Source: Tardibacter sp963781025
GTDB lineage: Bacteria > Pseudomonadota > Alphaproteobacteria > Sphingomonadales > Sphingomonadaceae
Direction of reading: 5' to 3'
Length of the DNA: 64,000 bases
Assembly: GCA_963781025.1 (NCBI GenBank)
Contig: CAWADU010000003.1
Coordinates: 992,001-1,056,000, forward strand
Part shown: piece by piece, positions 17,561 to 26,123 of the stretch
How positions within the stretch are numbered: the first letter of the stretch is position 1
How the letters are laid out: each line of letters starts with the position of its first letter
The notes under the pieces: generated by a model
The model's input: only the letters and a program-made list of their open reading frames with translations
Databases searched by the model: none
What the model was told of the DNA's origin: nothing
Program-made: the position numbers and the translations under genes

Positions 17561-17574
17561 GTATGTATACGTAT
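17561..17574 (+). promoter_or_regulatory. AT-rich promoter segment with partial operator similarity
   Basis: GTATGTATACGTAT, about 66 bases before the aldo/keto reductase start. It keeps the GTATG left arm of the district palindrome but matches only 8 of 14 positions overall. It may be a degenerate member or simply an AT-rich promoter. Confidence 0.3.
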
Positions 17575-17639
17575 CACCCCACCAATGCGAACCAGTCCCC
17601 CATGCCATGGTGACGGGACAGACACGCGGGAGGACATCA

Positions 17640-18701
17640 ATGCGCTACAGAAATCTTGGCGGCACGGGCCTTCTGGTATCGGAGCTATGCCTGGGCACAA
17701 TGACCTTCGGCAGCGGCGGCGACGCCTTGCCCAAATTCGGCGCGCTGGGCCAGCAGGACGCCAACCGCCTCGTGGCGATGGCGGTCGATGCCGGAATCAA
17801 CTTCATCGACACCGCTGATGTTTATGCGGCCGGTCAATCCGAGGTCATCACCGGCCAGGCGCTGCGCGATCTCGGCCTTCGCCGCGAGGAGATTGTCGTC
17901 GCGACCAAGGTTTTCGGCCCGATGGGCGACGGCCCCAACAGCCGGGGCAATTCCCGCGCGCACATACTCGATGCCGCCAAGGCCAGCCTGAAGCGGCTTC
18001 AGCTCGATCATATCGACCTTTATCAGCTCCATGGCTTCGATAACGAGACGCCGATCGAGGAAAGCCTTCGCGCGCTCGACACGCTCGTGCAGCAAGGCCA
18101 TGTCCGCTATGTCGGCGTGTCGAACTGGGCGGCCTGGCAGATCGCCAGGGCGCTCGGCATATCTGAACGCCATGGTCTCGCGCGCTTCGCATCGGATCAG
18201 GCCTATTACACGATCGCCGGCCGCGACCTTGAGCGCGAACTGGCGCCGATGATGCTGTCGGAAGGCCTCGGATTGATGGTATGGAGCCCGCTGGCCGGCG
18301 GTTTGCTCTCGGGCAAATATCGCGGCGGGTCCGAAGGACGCCTTAGTGAGTTCCCGTTCCCGCCGGTCGACATGCCCCGCGCCTGCTCCATCATCAGCGC
18401 GATGGAACCGATCGCCAAGGCGCGCGACGTTTCACTCGCGCAAATTGCAATCGCCTGGCTGCTCCACCAGCCGGTCGTGACCAGCGTGCTGGTGGGCGCC
18501 ACACGCGAAACACAGCTGGCGGACAACATCGCCGCAACCGAGGTGAGCCTCGACGCCGAGGAGCTGGCCGCGCTTGACGAGGTCAGCCGCCTGCCCCGCG
18601 AATACCCCGGGTGGATGCTTGAATTCATGGGCAACGTCCGGGCCGGTGCTACGCCTCGGCAGGCGACAACCCTGACCGGAGCGCCCGCGCCGCAGAACTG
18701 A
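17640..18701 (+). CDS. Aldo/keto reductase
   Basis: A 353-residue NADPH-dependent (beta/alpha)8 reductase of the AKR superfamily, tas/YajO-like subgroup. ATG 17640 follows GGGAGGA. Motifs: LCLGTMTFGSGGD near the N-terminus, catalytic Asp and Tyr in FIDTADVYAAGQSE (about residue 58-70), catalytic Lys in VVATKVFGPMGD and catalytic His in LYQLHGFD. The cofactor part is VWSPLAGGLLSGKYRGG and SVLVGATRETQLADNIAA. It interconverts aldehydes or ketones and alcohols. In this district it may handle an aldehyde or keto group made after oxygenation or epoxide opening. It converges with the Rieske gene. Confidence 0.92.
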   Translation: MRYRNLGGTGLLVSELCLGTMTFGSGGDALPKFGALGQQDANRLVAMAVDAGINFIDTADVYAAGQSEVITGQALRDLGLRREEIVVATKVFGPMGDGPNSRGNSRAHILDAAKASLKRLQLDHIDLYQLHGFDNETPIEESLRALDTLVQQGHVRYVGVSNWAAWQIARALGISERHGLARFASDQAYYTIAGRDLERELAPMMLSEGLGLMVWSPLAGGLLSGKYRGGSEGRLSEFPFPPVDMPRACSIISAMEPIAKARDVSLAQIAIAWLLHQPVVTSVLVGATRETQLADNIAATEVSLDAEELAALDEVSRLPREYPGWMLEFMGNVRAGATPRQATTLTGAPAPQN

Positions 18702-18719
18702 GCGCGCGGCGCGACACCG

Positions 18720-20123
18720 TCACGACTTGATGTCGCGATCGTACAATTCGTGCCAGTGCTGGATAAGGCCTTCCTGATAGGTGCCGAGCCGTGTGTGAGA
18801 ATGCGCGGGATCGGCTGCCTTCAGGCCGCGCTGGACAAGCGGCAGATTGCTCATGTCCTGATCGAAGATCATCCCCAGGAAACTGAACCCGGCCGCCTTC
18901 GCGAAGATGCTTTCATGCTCGCCCACTTCGATGACCGGCGCAGCGGCGGGGCGAGGTTCGCCCTCGGCACAGGGCATCAGCAGCCGCACGTCGAAATAGC
19001 AATAGTTCGGATCGGTTTCGTGCGGCAGGAACTGGTAGACAAAGGGCACCGCCTCGGACAACCAGATCGTGAAGTGCGGGTACATGAAGTACAGCGTGCT
19101 ATCGAGCATCACCGCGTCAGGCTGGATGTTGGGCCGCCCATAAGCTTGTTCATAGGCTTTGCGGCTCCAGTCCGCGATCTGCGCGCGAATATCACCGTTG
19201 GGATCGAGCACGGGCAGCGCCGCATCGGGATAATGCCATGCCTTGGCCACTTCGGCGAAGGCCATTGCGGCCGCAAGCGGGGTTGCATCGGAAGCGGCGT
19301 GCATGCTCGGCACGGCCGAAGGCACCGCTTCGCGACCGATCGCGCCCATCGGGGTTGTGAAGATGTCATATTGGGACTGACTGTCCCCGTTGAACGGCAC
19401 GCCCTCCGGATGCGTCGCATAAAGATGGTAGGATTCCATGAAGGCTTCCTGCGTCGCCTTCCAGTTCGCATGCACCAGCTTGCGATAACGCGCCTTCACG
19501 TAACGCGTCTCGGGCGCAAAGTCGGTGAAGTGCTCGGGCATGATGCCGAGAGCATCTTCCAACGGGGGCGCGTCGGGATCCGGATTGATGAAAATGAAGC
19601 CGCCCCAGCGGGCCAGCTTCACCTCGGCCAGAGACCCGTTGAGCCGGGTGATCTCGGTGAAGTCCCAGTGGCTCGGGATCTTCTTCAGGCGGCCATCGAC
19701 ACCCCATTCCCAGGCATGAAAAGGACAGCGAATCGTCTCGGCCAATTCAGGCTTGGCGCACAACATGGTGCCGCGGTGCGGGCATGAATTGTAGAACGCC
19801 TTGAACTCGTCCACCGCCGAACGGACGATGAAATAGGACAGCGGCCCTATGTGCAGGGGCACGCGATCGCCAACCTCGGGGATTTCCTCCTCCCGGCAGG
19901 CGAACAGCCACTGCTTCTTCCAGACCTTCTCGATTTCCTGCTTGAAATAGTCGGTGTCGTAATAGCGCGTAAAGCCGACGTGCCTGTTGTTGGGATCATA
20001 GTCGCCGCGCGTCTTCATCGCGGTGTTCTGGCCAACTGAATCGCGTGCCCAAAGGTCTCCGATGACGGGCCGCTCCTCGTTGCCATAGCCGCGCTGGACG
20101 CCGTGCTTCGGACTCGTTGCCAT
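18720..20123 (-). CDS. Rieske non-heme iron oxygenase, alpha subunit
   Basis: A 467-residue aromatic-ring-hydroxylating-type oxygenase starting after GAGGAGAT. The Rieske [2Fe-2S] ligands are CPHRGTML (about residue 114) and CPFHAWEW (about 134). The mononuclear iron site is in TQEAFMESYHLYATHPE, with a later Asp expected near the C-terminal half. The family hydroxylates, demethylates or desaturates aromatic, steroid or terpenoid substrates using electrons from a ferredoxin/reductase. No ferredoxin or reductase gene is in the window, so an electron-transfer partner encoded elsewhere is needed. A second paralogue lies at 52.4-53.8 kb and is only distantly similar. It has its own promoter with a good operator match. 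Confidence 0.92.
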   Translation of the reverse strand: MATSPKHGVQRGYGNEERPVIGDLWARDSVGQNTAMKTRGDYDPNNRHVGFTRYYDTDYFKQEIEKVWKKQWLFACREEEIPEVGDRVPLHIGPLSYFIVRSAVDEFKAFYNSCPHRGTMLCAKPELAETIRCPFHAWEWGVDGRLKKIPSHWDFTEITRLNGSLAEVKLARWGGFIFINPDPDAPPLEDALGIMPEHFTDFAPETRYVKARYRKLVHANWKATQEAFMESYHLYATHPEGVPFNGDSQSQYDIFTTPMGAIGREAVPSAVPSMHAASDATPLAAAMAFAEVAKAWHYPDAALPVLDPNGDIRAQIADWSRKAYEQAYGRPNIQPDAVMLDSTLYFMYPHFTIWLSEAVPFVYQFLPHETDPNYCYFDVRLLMPCAEGEPRPAAAPVIEVGEHESIFAKAAGFSFLGMIFDQDMSNLPLVQRGLKAADPAHSHTRLGTYQEGLIQHWHELYDRDIKS

Positions 20124-20184
20124 CTGGATATCTCCTCAAGGCGGCCCGCTTTGGCGGATAGCCGCCCGCGCATCGGCATAAGTG

Positions 20185-20198
20185 GTATGCTAATATAC
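20185..20198 (-). promoter_or_regulatory. Operator-like palindrome upstream of Rieske gene
   Basis: GTATGCTAATATAC matches the district consensus GTATGCTAGCATAC at 12 of 14 positions. It lies about 62 bases before the Rieske ATG. Toward the gene a TATAAA box lies directly beside it, with TTGTTG 17 bases further upstream. Confidence 0.6.
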
Positions 20199-20354
20199 TT
20201 TATAGCGGCGATCGCCGAGATCAACAAGGCCCCAGCGCCTTAATGATGAAGGCGGCTAGCCGTCGCGAAGGGTGATGCGCCCGCCGGTCGACACCCGGAT
20301 TTGAAAGAACGTCAGCGCCGGTCGCGTGTCACCATTCCGGCGCAGGCGCCGCGA

Positions 20355-20642
20355 TCAGGGTTCGAAGCCGACAATTTCCGCCGATGATTGTGCAAGCCTC
20401 AACTCCTTGTAGGGCTTGTACTCGTCGGAATTCATGAACTTGTCGATCGCATCCAGCGACGGGAAGGTGAACAGCGCAACCTGATTTGGAATCGGCCCCT
20501 CGCCTTCGAATTTCTGCAACCTGCTCGACACCGCCAGATAATCGCCGCCATATTTGCGGATGATCGCGGGAACATTTGCGACATAATCCGCGACCCATTC
20601 AGCCTCGCGGAGATATACATTGACGACCATATATGCGGGCAT
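20355..20642 (-). CDS. DUF1330-family small protein
   Basis: A 95-residue ferredoxin-like alpha/beta-barrel protein of the DUF1330 family: it opens MPAYMVVNVYLREAEWVADY, has the central KYGGDYLAVSSRLQKFEG and VALFTFPSLDAIDKFMNSDE, and ends with the family tail around YKPYKELRLAQSS. No enzyme activity is established for the family; relatives resemble dimeric ABM/EthD proteins. It starts 24 residues' worth of bases downstream of the SDR at 20678-21442 and probably shares its transcript, which begins at the promoter near 22430. GGAAGGA precedes the ATG. Confidence 0.85.
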   Translation of the reverse strand: MPAYMVVNVYLREAEWVADYVANVPAIIRKYGGDYLAVSSRLQKFEGEGPIPNQVALFTFPSLDAIDKFMNSDEYKPYKELRLAQSSAEIVGFEP

Positions 20643-20677
20643 TTCAAGGGTCCTTCCGTCCTGATGTTAATGACCGG

Positions 20678-21442
20678 CTAGAGCTGGTAGCCGCCGTCCA
20701 CCGCGAGCGACTGGCCGGTGATGAAGGATGCTTCCGCAGAGCAAAGGAAAGCGACCGCCGATGCGACTTCCTCTGCAAGGCCGAAGCGCTTTAGAGGCGT
20801 CTGCTGCTTGATCCCTTCGATCAGCTCCGGGGTCCAGATCTTCTCCATATGCTCTGCCGCCAGACCGGCCTCGATAAAGCCCAGTTCGACGGTATTGGCG
20901 CGGATGCCGTTGCGCCCTTCTTCCTTGGCGATGCACTTGATCAGCATGTCGATCGCCGCCTTTGGCGCGGCGGACAACACATCGGCCTTTGGCGGACGCT
21001 TGAGCGCGCAGGTGCTGAGCGAAAGCAGATTTCCAAAGTGCTGGCGCTGCATATGCCGCAAGGCCGCGTGCATCAGGTTGAACGCCCCGTTGACGTCGGT
21101 CGCGAATGTCCCGGCCCAGCTTTCGGGGGAAACCCTCGAAACGAAGTTCATCTCGAACGACGGCCCCGCCGCATAGATGACGCTGTGCAGCGCGCCGAAC
21201 TGGGCGACCGCCAACTCCAGCGCCGCCGCGGCAGCCGAAGAATCTGTCAGGTCCGTCTGGAAAGCCGCGACCTCGACGCCGAGACTCTCCAGTTCGGCCT
21301 TCAATTGCGCGGCTTTCGCGCTGTTGCGGTGGTAGGTGAATGCAACCGGAAACCCGAGCGTCGCGAATTTGACGCAGATCGCCGACCCTACGCCCCCCGA
21401 TCCCCCTGCAACGAAACGAACGCCTTGCATCTGCTCTTTCAT
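20678..21442 (-). CDS. SDR-family protein lacking the usual catalytic tyrosine
   Basis: A 254-residue short-chain dehydrogenase/reductase. The cofactor loop is FVAGGSGGVGSAICVKFA, the middle motif VIYAAGPSF replaces the usual NNAG, and the C-terminus ends FITGQSLAVDGGYQL. At the active site, where YxxxK is expected, the sequence is ADVLSAAPKAAIDMLIK: the Lys is present but the position four before it is Ser and no Tyr is near. Some SDRs of the dienoyl-/enoyl-CoA reductase kind also use other residues, so it may reduce a C=C bond or be a structural partner. It follows the next SDR upstream after 8 bases and is followed by the DUF1330 gene. Confidence 0.83.
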   Translation of the reverse strand: MKEQMQGVRFVAGGSGGVGSAICVKFATLGFPVAFTYHRNSAKAAQLKAELESLGVEVAAFQTDLTDSSAAAAALELAVAQFGALHSVIYAAGPSFEMNFVSRVSPESWAGTFATDVNGAFNLMHAALRHMQRQHFGNLLSLSTCALKRPPKADVLSAAPKAAIDMLIKCIAKEEGRNGIRANTVELGFIEAGLAAEHMEKIWTPELIEGIKQQTPLKRFGLAEEVASAVAFLCSAEASFITGQSLAVDGGYQL

Positions 21443-21450
21443 GGCGGGCC

Positions 21451-22371
21451 TCAGAATGGATCCCAGGTGAACACATTCGACGAACGGTCTAGCGGATAGA
21501 AATTGGGCCGGAACGCCGGGAGCGCGTGGCTGACCACCATCTCCGGCGTCCAGCCTTCAGCCGCCTGCGCCGTCCGGACCGGCCGGTGCTGGCTGAACAG
21601 GATCAGTTCGTTCATCCGCGCACCGAATATCTGGCCGGTGACATCCTTCGCGCCGTCGCTGACCAGCGCCACCGCGAGCGGCGCGACCTTTTCCGGTTTC
21701 ATCAACTTCGCCACCTCAAGCCGCTTGCGGTTGACCTCGTCATTGGCCGGAATGGTCCCAACCATGCGGGTAAAGGCGAACGGCGCGATGCAATTGGAGC
21801 GCACATTGAACCGTTCCATGTCGATCGCGATGCTCTTCGACAGGCCCGCGACACCAAGTTTCGCGGCTGAATAATTTGCCTGGCCCATGTTGCCGATCAG
21901 GCCGCTTGTGGAGGTCATGTGCACGAAAGCGCCGCTGCCCTGCTCCTTGAAGTGCGACGCGGCCGCGCGCGACATGAAGAAATAGCCATCGAGATTGACC
22001 GAACGGACAATTTCCCAATCCTTCTCGGTCATCTTGTGGAAGATTACATCGCGAAGCACGCCGGCATTGTTGATCACCGCATCGATCCGGCCATAAGCGT
22101 CGATCGCGTCCCGGATAATCTCATGGGCGCTGTCCCAGGTGGCGATCGAGCGGAAGCTGGGCGTCGCTTCGCCGCCTTCGGCCCTGATCTCGCTGGCGAC
22201 GCGTTGGGCCGGGCCGGCGTCCGCCCCCTCGCCTTCGGGTCCGCCGCCGAGGTCGTTCACCACCACCTTGGCGCCGCACCGCGCGGCCAGCCTGGCGATG
22301 CCTTCGCCGACGCCTCCCCCAGCGCCCGTGACGATCACGACCTTGCCATCCAGGATCTTCGCGTTGTCCAT
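21451..22371 (-). CDS. SDR, 3-hydroxyacyl-CoA dehydrogenase (MFE-2-like) type
   Basis: A 306-residue SDR. KVVIVTGAGGGVGEGIARLA binds NAD(P), followed by VVVNDLGGG, a pattern typical of the peroxisomal multifunctional-enzyme-2 hydroxyacyl-CoA dehydrogenases. INNAGVLRD, the active Ser in MTSTSGLIG and YSAAKLGV (catalytic Tyr/Lys) are all intact. The C-terminal extension beyond the core (about 50 residues) is also seen in this subgroup. It probably oxidises a (3R)-hydroxyacyl-CoA, or a ring hydroxyl, to the ketone. It is first gene of a three-gene unit with the Tyr-less SDR and DUF1330 gene. A close paralogue is at 62.7-63.6 kb. Confidence 0.9.
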   Translation of the reverse strand: MDNAKILDGKVVIVTGAGGGVGEGIARLAARCGAKVVVNDLGGGPEGEGADAGPAQRVASEIRAEGGEATPSFRSIATWDSAHEIIRDAIDAYGRIDAVINNAGVLRDVIFHKMTEKDWEIVRSVNLDGYFFMSRAAASHFKEQGSGAFVHMTSTSGLIGNMGQANYSAAKLGVAGLSKSIAIDMERFNVRSNCIAPFAFTRMVGTIPANDEVNRKRLEVAKLMKPEKVAPLAVALVSDGAKDVTGQIFGARMNELILFSQHRPVRTAQAAEGWTPEMVVSHALPAFRPNFYPLDRSSNVFTWDPF

Positions 22372-22421
22372 ATCAACCTCGTCGTTGCGATCCGGAAATT
22401 CGTGCTCGCCGCCGCAATAAT

Positions 22422-22456
22422 GTTAGCTAGCGTACTATATGATTGGGATCAGTCAA
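22422..22456 (-). promoter_or_regulatory. Promoter with embedded operator for the SDR/SDR/DUF1330 unit
   Basis: Reading toward the SDR: -35 TTGACT (22456-22451), 16-base spacer, -10 TACGCT (22434-22429). The -10 lies inside GTACGCTAGCTAAC (22435-22422), an 11 of 14 match to the palindrome. A repressor bound here would cover the -10. It lies about 55 bases before the ATG. Confidence 0.7.
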
Positions 22457-22493
22457 GCTCAATCTGCCTTCACTCCATGCAGGCCGACCGGCC

Positions 22494-23291
22494 TCATATC
22501 CCCGTAAAGTTCGGCGGGCGCTTTTCGAGGAATGAGGAAACACCCTCGCGAAAATCATTCGTGTACTTGCACAGGCCCTCATAGGCGATGCCTGCCTCAT
22601 AGCAGGTCGCGGCGAGCTGGCGCAGCGGGATGTTCGCCGTAAGCTTGCTGTAGCGTATGGCGGTCTGTGCCCCGCGCGCCAGGCGAGCGGCGTATTTCGC
22701 GACATAGGCATCCAGTTCTCCGGCCGGCACGACAAAGGTTATGAGCCCGAGACGCTCGGCCTCGGTCGCGTCCAGCGCGTCGCCGGTCAGGAGATAGTGG
22801 CGCGCCTTGGCATAGCCGATGAGCTGCGGCCAGATGAACGAACCGCCATCGCCCGTGGAAAGCCCGACGCGCGTATGGGGATCGGCGAAGCGCGCGCCTT
22901 CGGCAGCGATCACCACATCGCATAGCAACGCGATGGACGCGCCGAAACCCATCGCGTCGCCGTTGACCTTGGCGATGATCGGCTTGGCGCAATCGAGGAT
23001 GCCGCTGACAATCCGGCGCATGATGAAGCTTTCGACGACGAAAGGCATCAGCCCGCCCTCAAGCTCGCGCGCCAGCCATTTCAGATCGCCACCAGCGCAG
23101 AACACCTTGCCAGCCCCCGTCAGGATGATGATGTCGCTGTCGGGATCCGCGGCCGCATCGTGAAAAACGCGGCTGAATTCCTCGTGAAGCCGCTCCGTCA
23201 CCACGTTCATCCGGTCAGCCAGGTCGATCGTGATCGTCAGTATCCGGCCGACGCGATCGAAACGGAGTGCTTCATATTTGGACTGGTCCAT
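22494..23291 (-). CDS. Enoyl-CoA hydratase/isomerase-like protein without the two hydratase glutamates
   Basis: A 265-residue crotonase-fold protein. TGAGKVFCAGGDLKWLAREL gives the oxyanion-hole loop, and KVNGDAMGFGASIALLCDVV and ARFADPHTRVGLSTGDGGSF the active-site region. The two Glu of classical hydratases are replaced (GFGASIAL; DPHTRVGL), which is common in a subgroup with DPHTRVG that may act as isomerases or as hydrolases/lyases. The ATG at 23291 is preceded by AAAGAGG; a longer in-frame extension reaches over the promoter and is not used. It is monocistronic, with a good promoter. Confidence 0.88.
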   Translation of the reverse strand: MDQSKYEALRFDRVGRILTITIDLADRMNVVTERLHEEFSRVFHDAAADPDSDIIILTGAGKVFCAGGDLKWLARELEGGLMPFVVESFIMRRIVSGILDCAKPIIAKVNGDAMGFGASIALLCDVVIAAEGARFADPHTRVGLSTGDGGSFIWPQLIGYAKARHYLLTGDALDATEAERLGLITFVVPAGELDAYVAKYAARLARGAQTAIRYSKLTANIPLRQLAATCYEAGIAYEGLCKYTNDFREGVSSFLEKRPPNFTGI

Positions 23292-23333
23292 CGCGCGCCT
23301 CTTTCCTTGACAACGAACGCTCCGCATAAAGAA

Positions 23334-23370
23334 GTTCGCTATTATACGATGCCGTTGGATGCAACGGCAA
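23334..23370 (-). promoter_or_regulatory. Promoter of the ECH-like gene with weak operator match
   Basis: Toward the gene: -35 TTGCCG (23370-23365), 18-base spacer, -10 TATAAT (23346-23341). The surrounding GTATAATAGCGAAC matches the palindrome at 10 of 14 and shares TAGCGAAC with the sites at 15.4-15.5 kb. Confidence 0.6.
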
Positions 23371-23516
23371 TCACCGCAAAAGTCAGGAAAGTTGGGCCAA
23401 GGATCGACCGTGGCCGCCCCCGTCACGCGCAAAAACGTATGGAAGCATATGATATGGGCGTATTAGATGTGCTAACGGGCTGTCGAGTTGCGAAACCGAT
23501 CTCGGGGAGAATATGA

Positions 23517-24377
23517 GTGCCGCTGAACCTTGACCGACTCCAGAACATGGGATTGCCCCCAATCCGCGCGGCCTATAGCAAACGCGACACGATCCTCTAT
23601 GCGCTCGGGGTTGGTTTCGGGCTGGACCCGATGAACACCGCCGAGCTGCCGTTCGTCTATGAGGGCGAGGGCTTCCGCGCGATGCCGACGATGTGCAACA
23701 CGCTGTGCCATCCCGGCTTCTGGGCGAAAGACCCGCAGTTCGGGATCGATTGGGTCAAGATCCTTCATGCCGAACAGGATTTCACCATCTATCGCCCGCT
23801 TGCGCCCGAAGCGTCCCTTCGCGGCGAATACCAGGTCGTCGGCGTCGAGGATAAGGGGACCGAGAGGGGCGCGCTGCTCCACCAGGAAAAACGCCTCTAT
23901 GACGATGTCACCGACGAGTTGGTCGCCACCGTCCGCTCGACGCTGTTCATGCGCGCCAACGGCGGCCAGGGCGCCTTCGGCATTGCCGTAGAGCCCGCCA
24001 AGGCCATCCCGGAGCGCGCGCCCGATAGAACCGTCGAAATCGCCAGCCGTCCCGGCCAGGCGCTGATCTATCGCCTCAGCGGCGACTGGAACCCGCTCCA
24101 CGCCGACCCGGAGATCGCGCGCCAGGCAGGATTCCCGATGCCGATCCTACATGGCCTTTGCACCAACGGCCTTGCTTGCCGCGCCATCCTCCAGACCTAT
24201 TGCGACCTCGATACCGCACGGTTTGGCGGCATGTTCGTCCGCTTTTCAAAGCCGGTTTTCCCAGGCGAGACGATCCGCTTCGAGTTTTTCGAGGATGCCG
24301 ACGCGATCCGCTTTCGTGCCGTCGCGGTCGAACGCGATATCGTCGTCCTCGACCGATGCAAGACGACGATCCGCTAG
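23517..24377 (+). CDS. MaoC-like (R)-enoyl-CoA hydratase, double hot-dog
   Basis: A 286-residue hydratase-2 type protein with two hot-dog domains. The C-terminal one carries the active-site motif RLSGDWNPLHADPEIARQAG and PILHGLCTNG, with catalytic Asp and His in place. The N-terminal one begins with YALGVGFGLDPMN and is probably non-catalytic. It hydrates trans-2-enoyl-CoA to (3R)-hydroxyacyl-CoA, matching the MFE-2-like SDRs that would oxidise that product. The start is GTG 23517, six bases after GGGGAGA; a nearby ATG is out of frame. The next gene, a tyrosine phosphatase, starts 3 bases after the stop, so the two are co-transcribed. Confidence 0.9.
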   Translation: MPLNLDRLQNMGLPPIRAAYSKRDTILYALGVGFGLDPMNTAELPFVYEGEGFRAMPTMCNTLCHPGFWAKDPQFGIDWVKILHAEQDFTIYRPLAPEASLRGEYQVVGVEDKGTERGALLHQEKRLYDDVTDELVATVRSTLFMRANGGQGAFGIAVEPAKAIPERAPDRTVEIASRPGQALIYRLSGDWNPLHADPEIARQAGFPMPILHGLCTNGLACRAILQTYCDLDTARFGGMFVRFSKPVFPGETIRFEFFEDADAIRFRAVAVERDIVVLDRCKTTIR

Positions 24378-24380
24378 GTC

Positions 24381-25166
24381 ATGGAAAACGGGCCGGAAAA
24401 CGAAATGATGCGGACATATCCCCTGGAGGGCGGGCAGAATTTCCGTGACCTCGGCGGGTATCCTGCCGCCGGCGGCAAGCGCGTCGCGTGGGGCAAAGTC
24501 TTCCGTTCGGGGACGCTGGCGCATCTGACAAACGCCGACCAAAGCCTGCTGGCGTCGCTCGACATCCGTTTCATCTGCGACTTGCGGACCAACCGGGAGC
24601 GCGACAATTTCCCCAGCCGCTGGATGGAGGAACACGCCGCCGAGTTCTGGGCGCGCGACGACGACAAGAGCGGCGCCAATTTGGCCGCGGTCTTGAGCGG
24701 TTCGGACGCCGACGCGGCTTTGATGCATGCGATGATGGTCGATTTGTATATGCGGCTGCCCTTTGAACAGGCGGCCGCCTATGCCGAGTTGTTGAAGCGC
24801 ATCGCGAGCGGTCATCTGCCGGTCCTGTTCCACTGTTCGGCGGGCAAGGACCGAACCGGGGTGCTGAGCGCCATTCTGCTCGACATTCTGGGTGTGGGCC
24901 GCGCCGCGATCATGGAGGACTACGTCATCTCCGACGATCACTATGACCGGCTTTACGAGATGCTGGTGCGCGACCGCCGGCTCCACGGTATCGAATTGAT
25001 CGACCCGGACAGGCTCTCGCCGTTGCTGCGCGCCGATCCCGACTATCTGACGGCGATGTTCGACGCGATCGAAAGCGTGCATGGCTCCACCGAGTGCTAT
25101 GCGCAAGACGTACTGGACCTCTCCACCGAGGCAATAGGTCGCATCCGGGCCGAACTGCTCGCCTAG
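24381..25166 (+). CDS. Tyrosine-protein-phosphatase-like enzyme (Y_phosphatase3 type)
   Basis: A 261-residue cysteine phosphatase. QNFRDLGGYPAAGGKRV is the family opening, FICDLRTNRERD holds the general-acid region, and VLFHCSAGKDRTGVLSA the C(X)5R active site at about residue 150. Bacterial relatives (MptpB/LipA-like) dephosphorylate phosphotyrosine, phosphoinositides or small phosphorylated metabolites. Its place in a catabolic unit with a MaoC hydratase, in a district rich in APH-type kinases, hints at a metabolite phosphatase, but this is inference. The ATG at 24381 has no clear ribosome site and may rely on coupling with the MaoC gene; ATG 24405 or 24408 is an alternative behind GGAAAACGAA. 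Confidence 0.88.
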   Translation: MENGPENEMMRTYPLEGGQNFRDLGGYPAAGGKRVAWGKVFRSGTLAHLTNADQSLLASLDIRFICDLRTNRERDNFPSRWMEEHAAEFWARDDDKSGANLAAVLSGSDADAALMHAMMVDLYMRLPFEQAAAYAELLKRIASGHLPVLFHCSAGKDRTGVLSAILLDILGVGRAAIMEDYVISDDHYDRLYEMLVRDRRLHGIELIDPDRLSPLLRADPDYLTAMFDAIESVHGSTECYAQDVLDLSTEAIGRIRAELLA

Positions 25167-25175
25167 GCACCGATT

Positions 25176-25949
25176 TCAGACGATTGTCAGGCCGCCGTCG
25201 ACGAACACTTCGCTGCCGGTCATATAGCTGGCGTCATCGGATGCCAGAAAGGCGACGACCGTGCCGATTTCCGACGGGTTGCCCATGCGTTTCATCGGAA
25301 TCTTTTCGATGACCGCCTTCACCTGCGGAATCTCCGCCGCCTGTTCCGCCGACCCCCCTGCAAGCAGCATCGGCGTGGCGTGGGGACCCGGGTGAACGGT
25401 ATTGACGCGGATGCCATAGCCTTGCTCGGCGCAGTGCACGGCGGCTGTTTTGCTGAGGTTCGCGAGCGCCGCCTTCGCCGAGCTGTAGCAGGAGGTCAGC
25501 GCAAGCACCATCTGGGTGCTGTTCGACGCGATGTTGACGATCGATCCGTTCCCCGTCCGCTTCATCGAGGGGAGCACCGCCTTCATGCCCAGGAACGGCC
25601 CCAGCAGATTGATGTCGAGCATGCGTTGATAGTCCGCAAGCGTTGCGTCCTCGATCGTCAGCGCCTGGGTGATGCCCGCATTGTTGACGAGGATATTGAT
25701 GTCGCCGAAGCGATCGATCGTCGCATCGACTGCCTGCTGCCACTGTGTTGCATCACGAACATCGTGACGCATATAAGCTGCCTTGAACCCTTCATGCTCA
25801 AGCGCAAGGGCTGTCGCCGCGCCTTCTTCCAACACATCCGTCAGCATCACCGCCGCCCCCGCTTCGCAGAGGGCGCGGGCCGTCGCCGCGCCAAGCCCAC
25901 GGGCCGCGCCAGTGACAAGGGCTATTCTCCCCTCCAGTCGTTTCATCAT
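25176..25949 (-). CDS. SDR-family dehydrogenase
   Basis: A 257-residue classical SDR. RIALVTGAARGLGAATARAL is the cofactor loop, followed by the Asp in VMLTDVLEEG (favours NAD), ILVNNAGIT, active Ser in IVNIASNSTQM and YSSAKAALANL (Tyr/Lys). The C-terminus is YMTGSEVFVDGGLTIV. It resembles 7-alpha/3-alpha-hydroxysteroid and cyclohexanol-type dehydrogenases, without a specific substrate being visible. The start MM at 25949 follows CAGGAA; longer in-frame sequence reaches over the operator. It converges with the phosphatase gene with 9 bases between them. Confidence 0.9.
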   Translation of the reverse strand: MMKRLEGRIALVTGAARGLGAATARALCEAGAAVMLTDVLEEGAATALALEHEGFKAAYMRHDVRDATQWQQAVDATIDRFGDINILVNNAGITQALTIEDATLADYQRMLDINLLGPFLGMKAVLPSMKRTGNGSIVNIASNSTQMVLALTSCYSSAKAALANLSKTAAVHCAEQGYGIRVNTVHPGPHATPMLLAGGSAEQAAEIPQVKAVIEKIPMKRMGNPSEIGTVVAFLASDDASYMTGSEVFVDGGLTIV

Positions 25950-26014
25950 CCAGTTCCTGTCGCTTTCCTTGGGCGTGATCGGGTGAGCGCTCCGTCTTAC
26001 AGGGTTGGAATAAC

Positions 26015-26028
26015 ATATGCTAGCGTAT
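26015..26028 (-). promoter_or_regulatory. Operator-like palindrome upstream of SDR
   Basis: ATATGCTAGCGTAT matches the consensus at 11 of 14 and is itself nearly palindromic. It lies about 66 bases before the SDR ATG. Toward the gene TACGCT would be the -10, but no convincing TTGNNN is 16-17 bases further upstream. Confidence 0.6.
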
Positions 26029-26123
26029 AGAATGCTTGCGGCCATGACCATCGGGAATATGGTTGATGGAACTGCGCCGTGACGCACTCGTCGATCTTGG
26101 ATCGAAAAGAAGAAGAACCTAAG

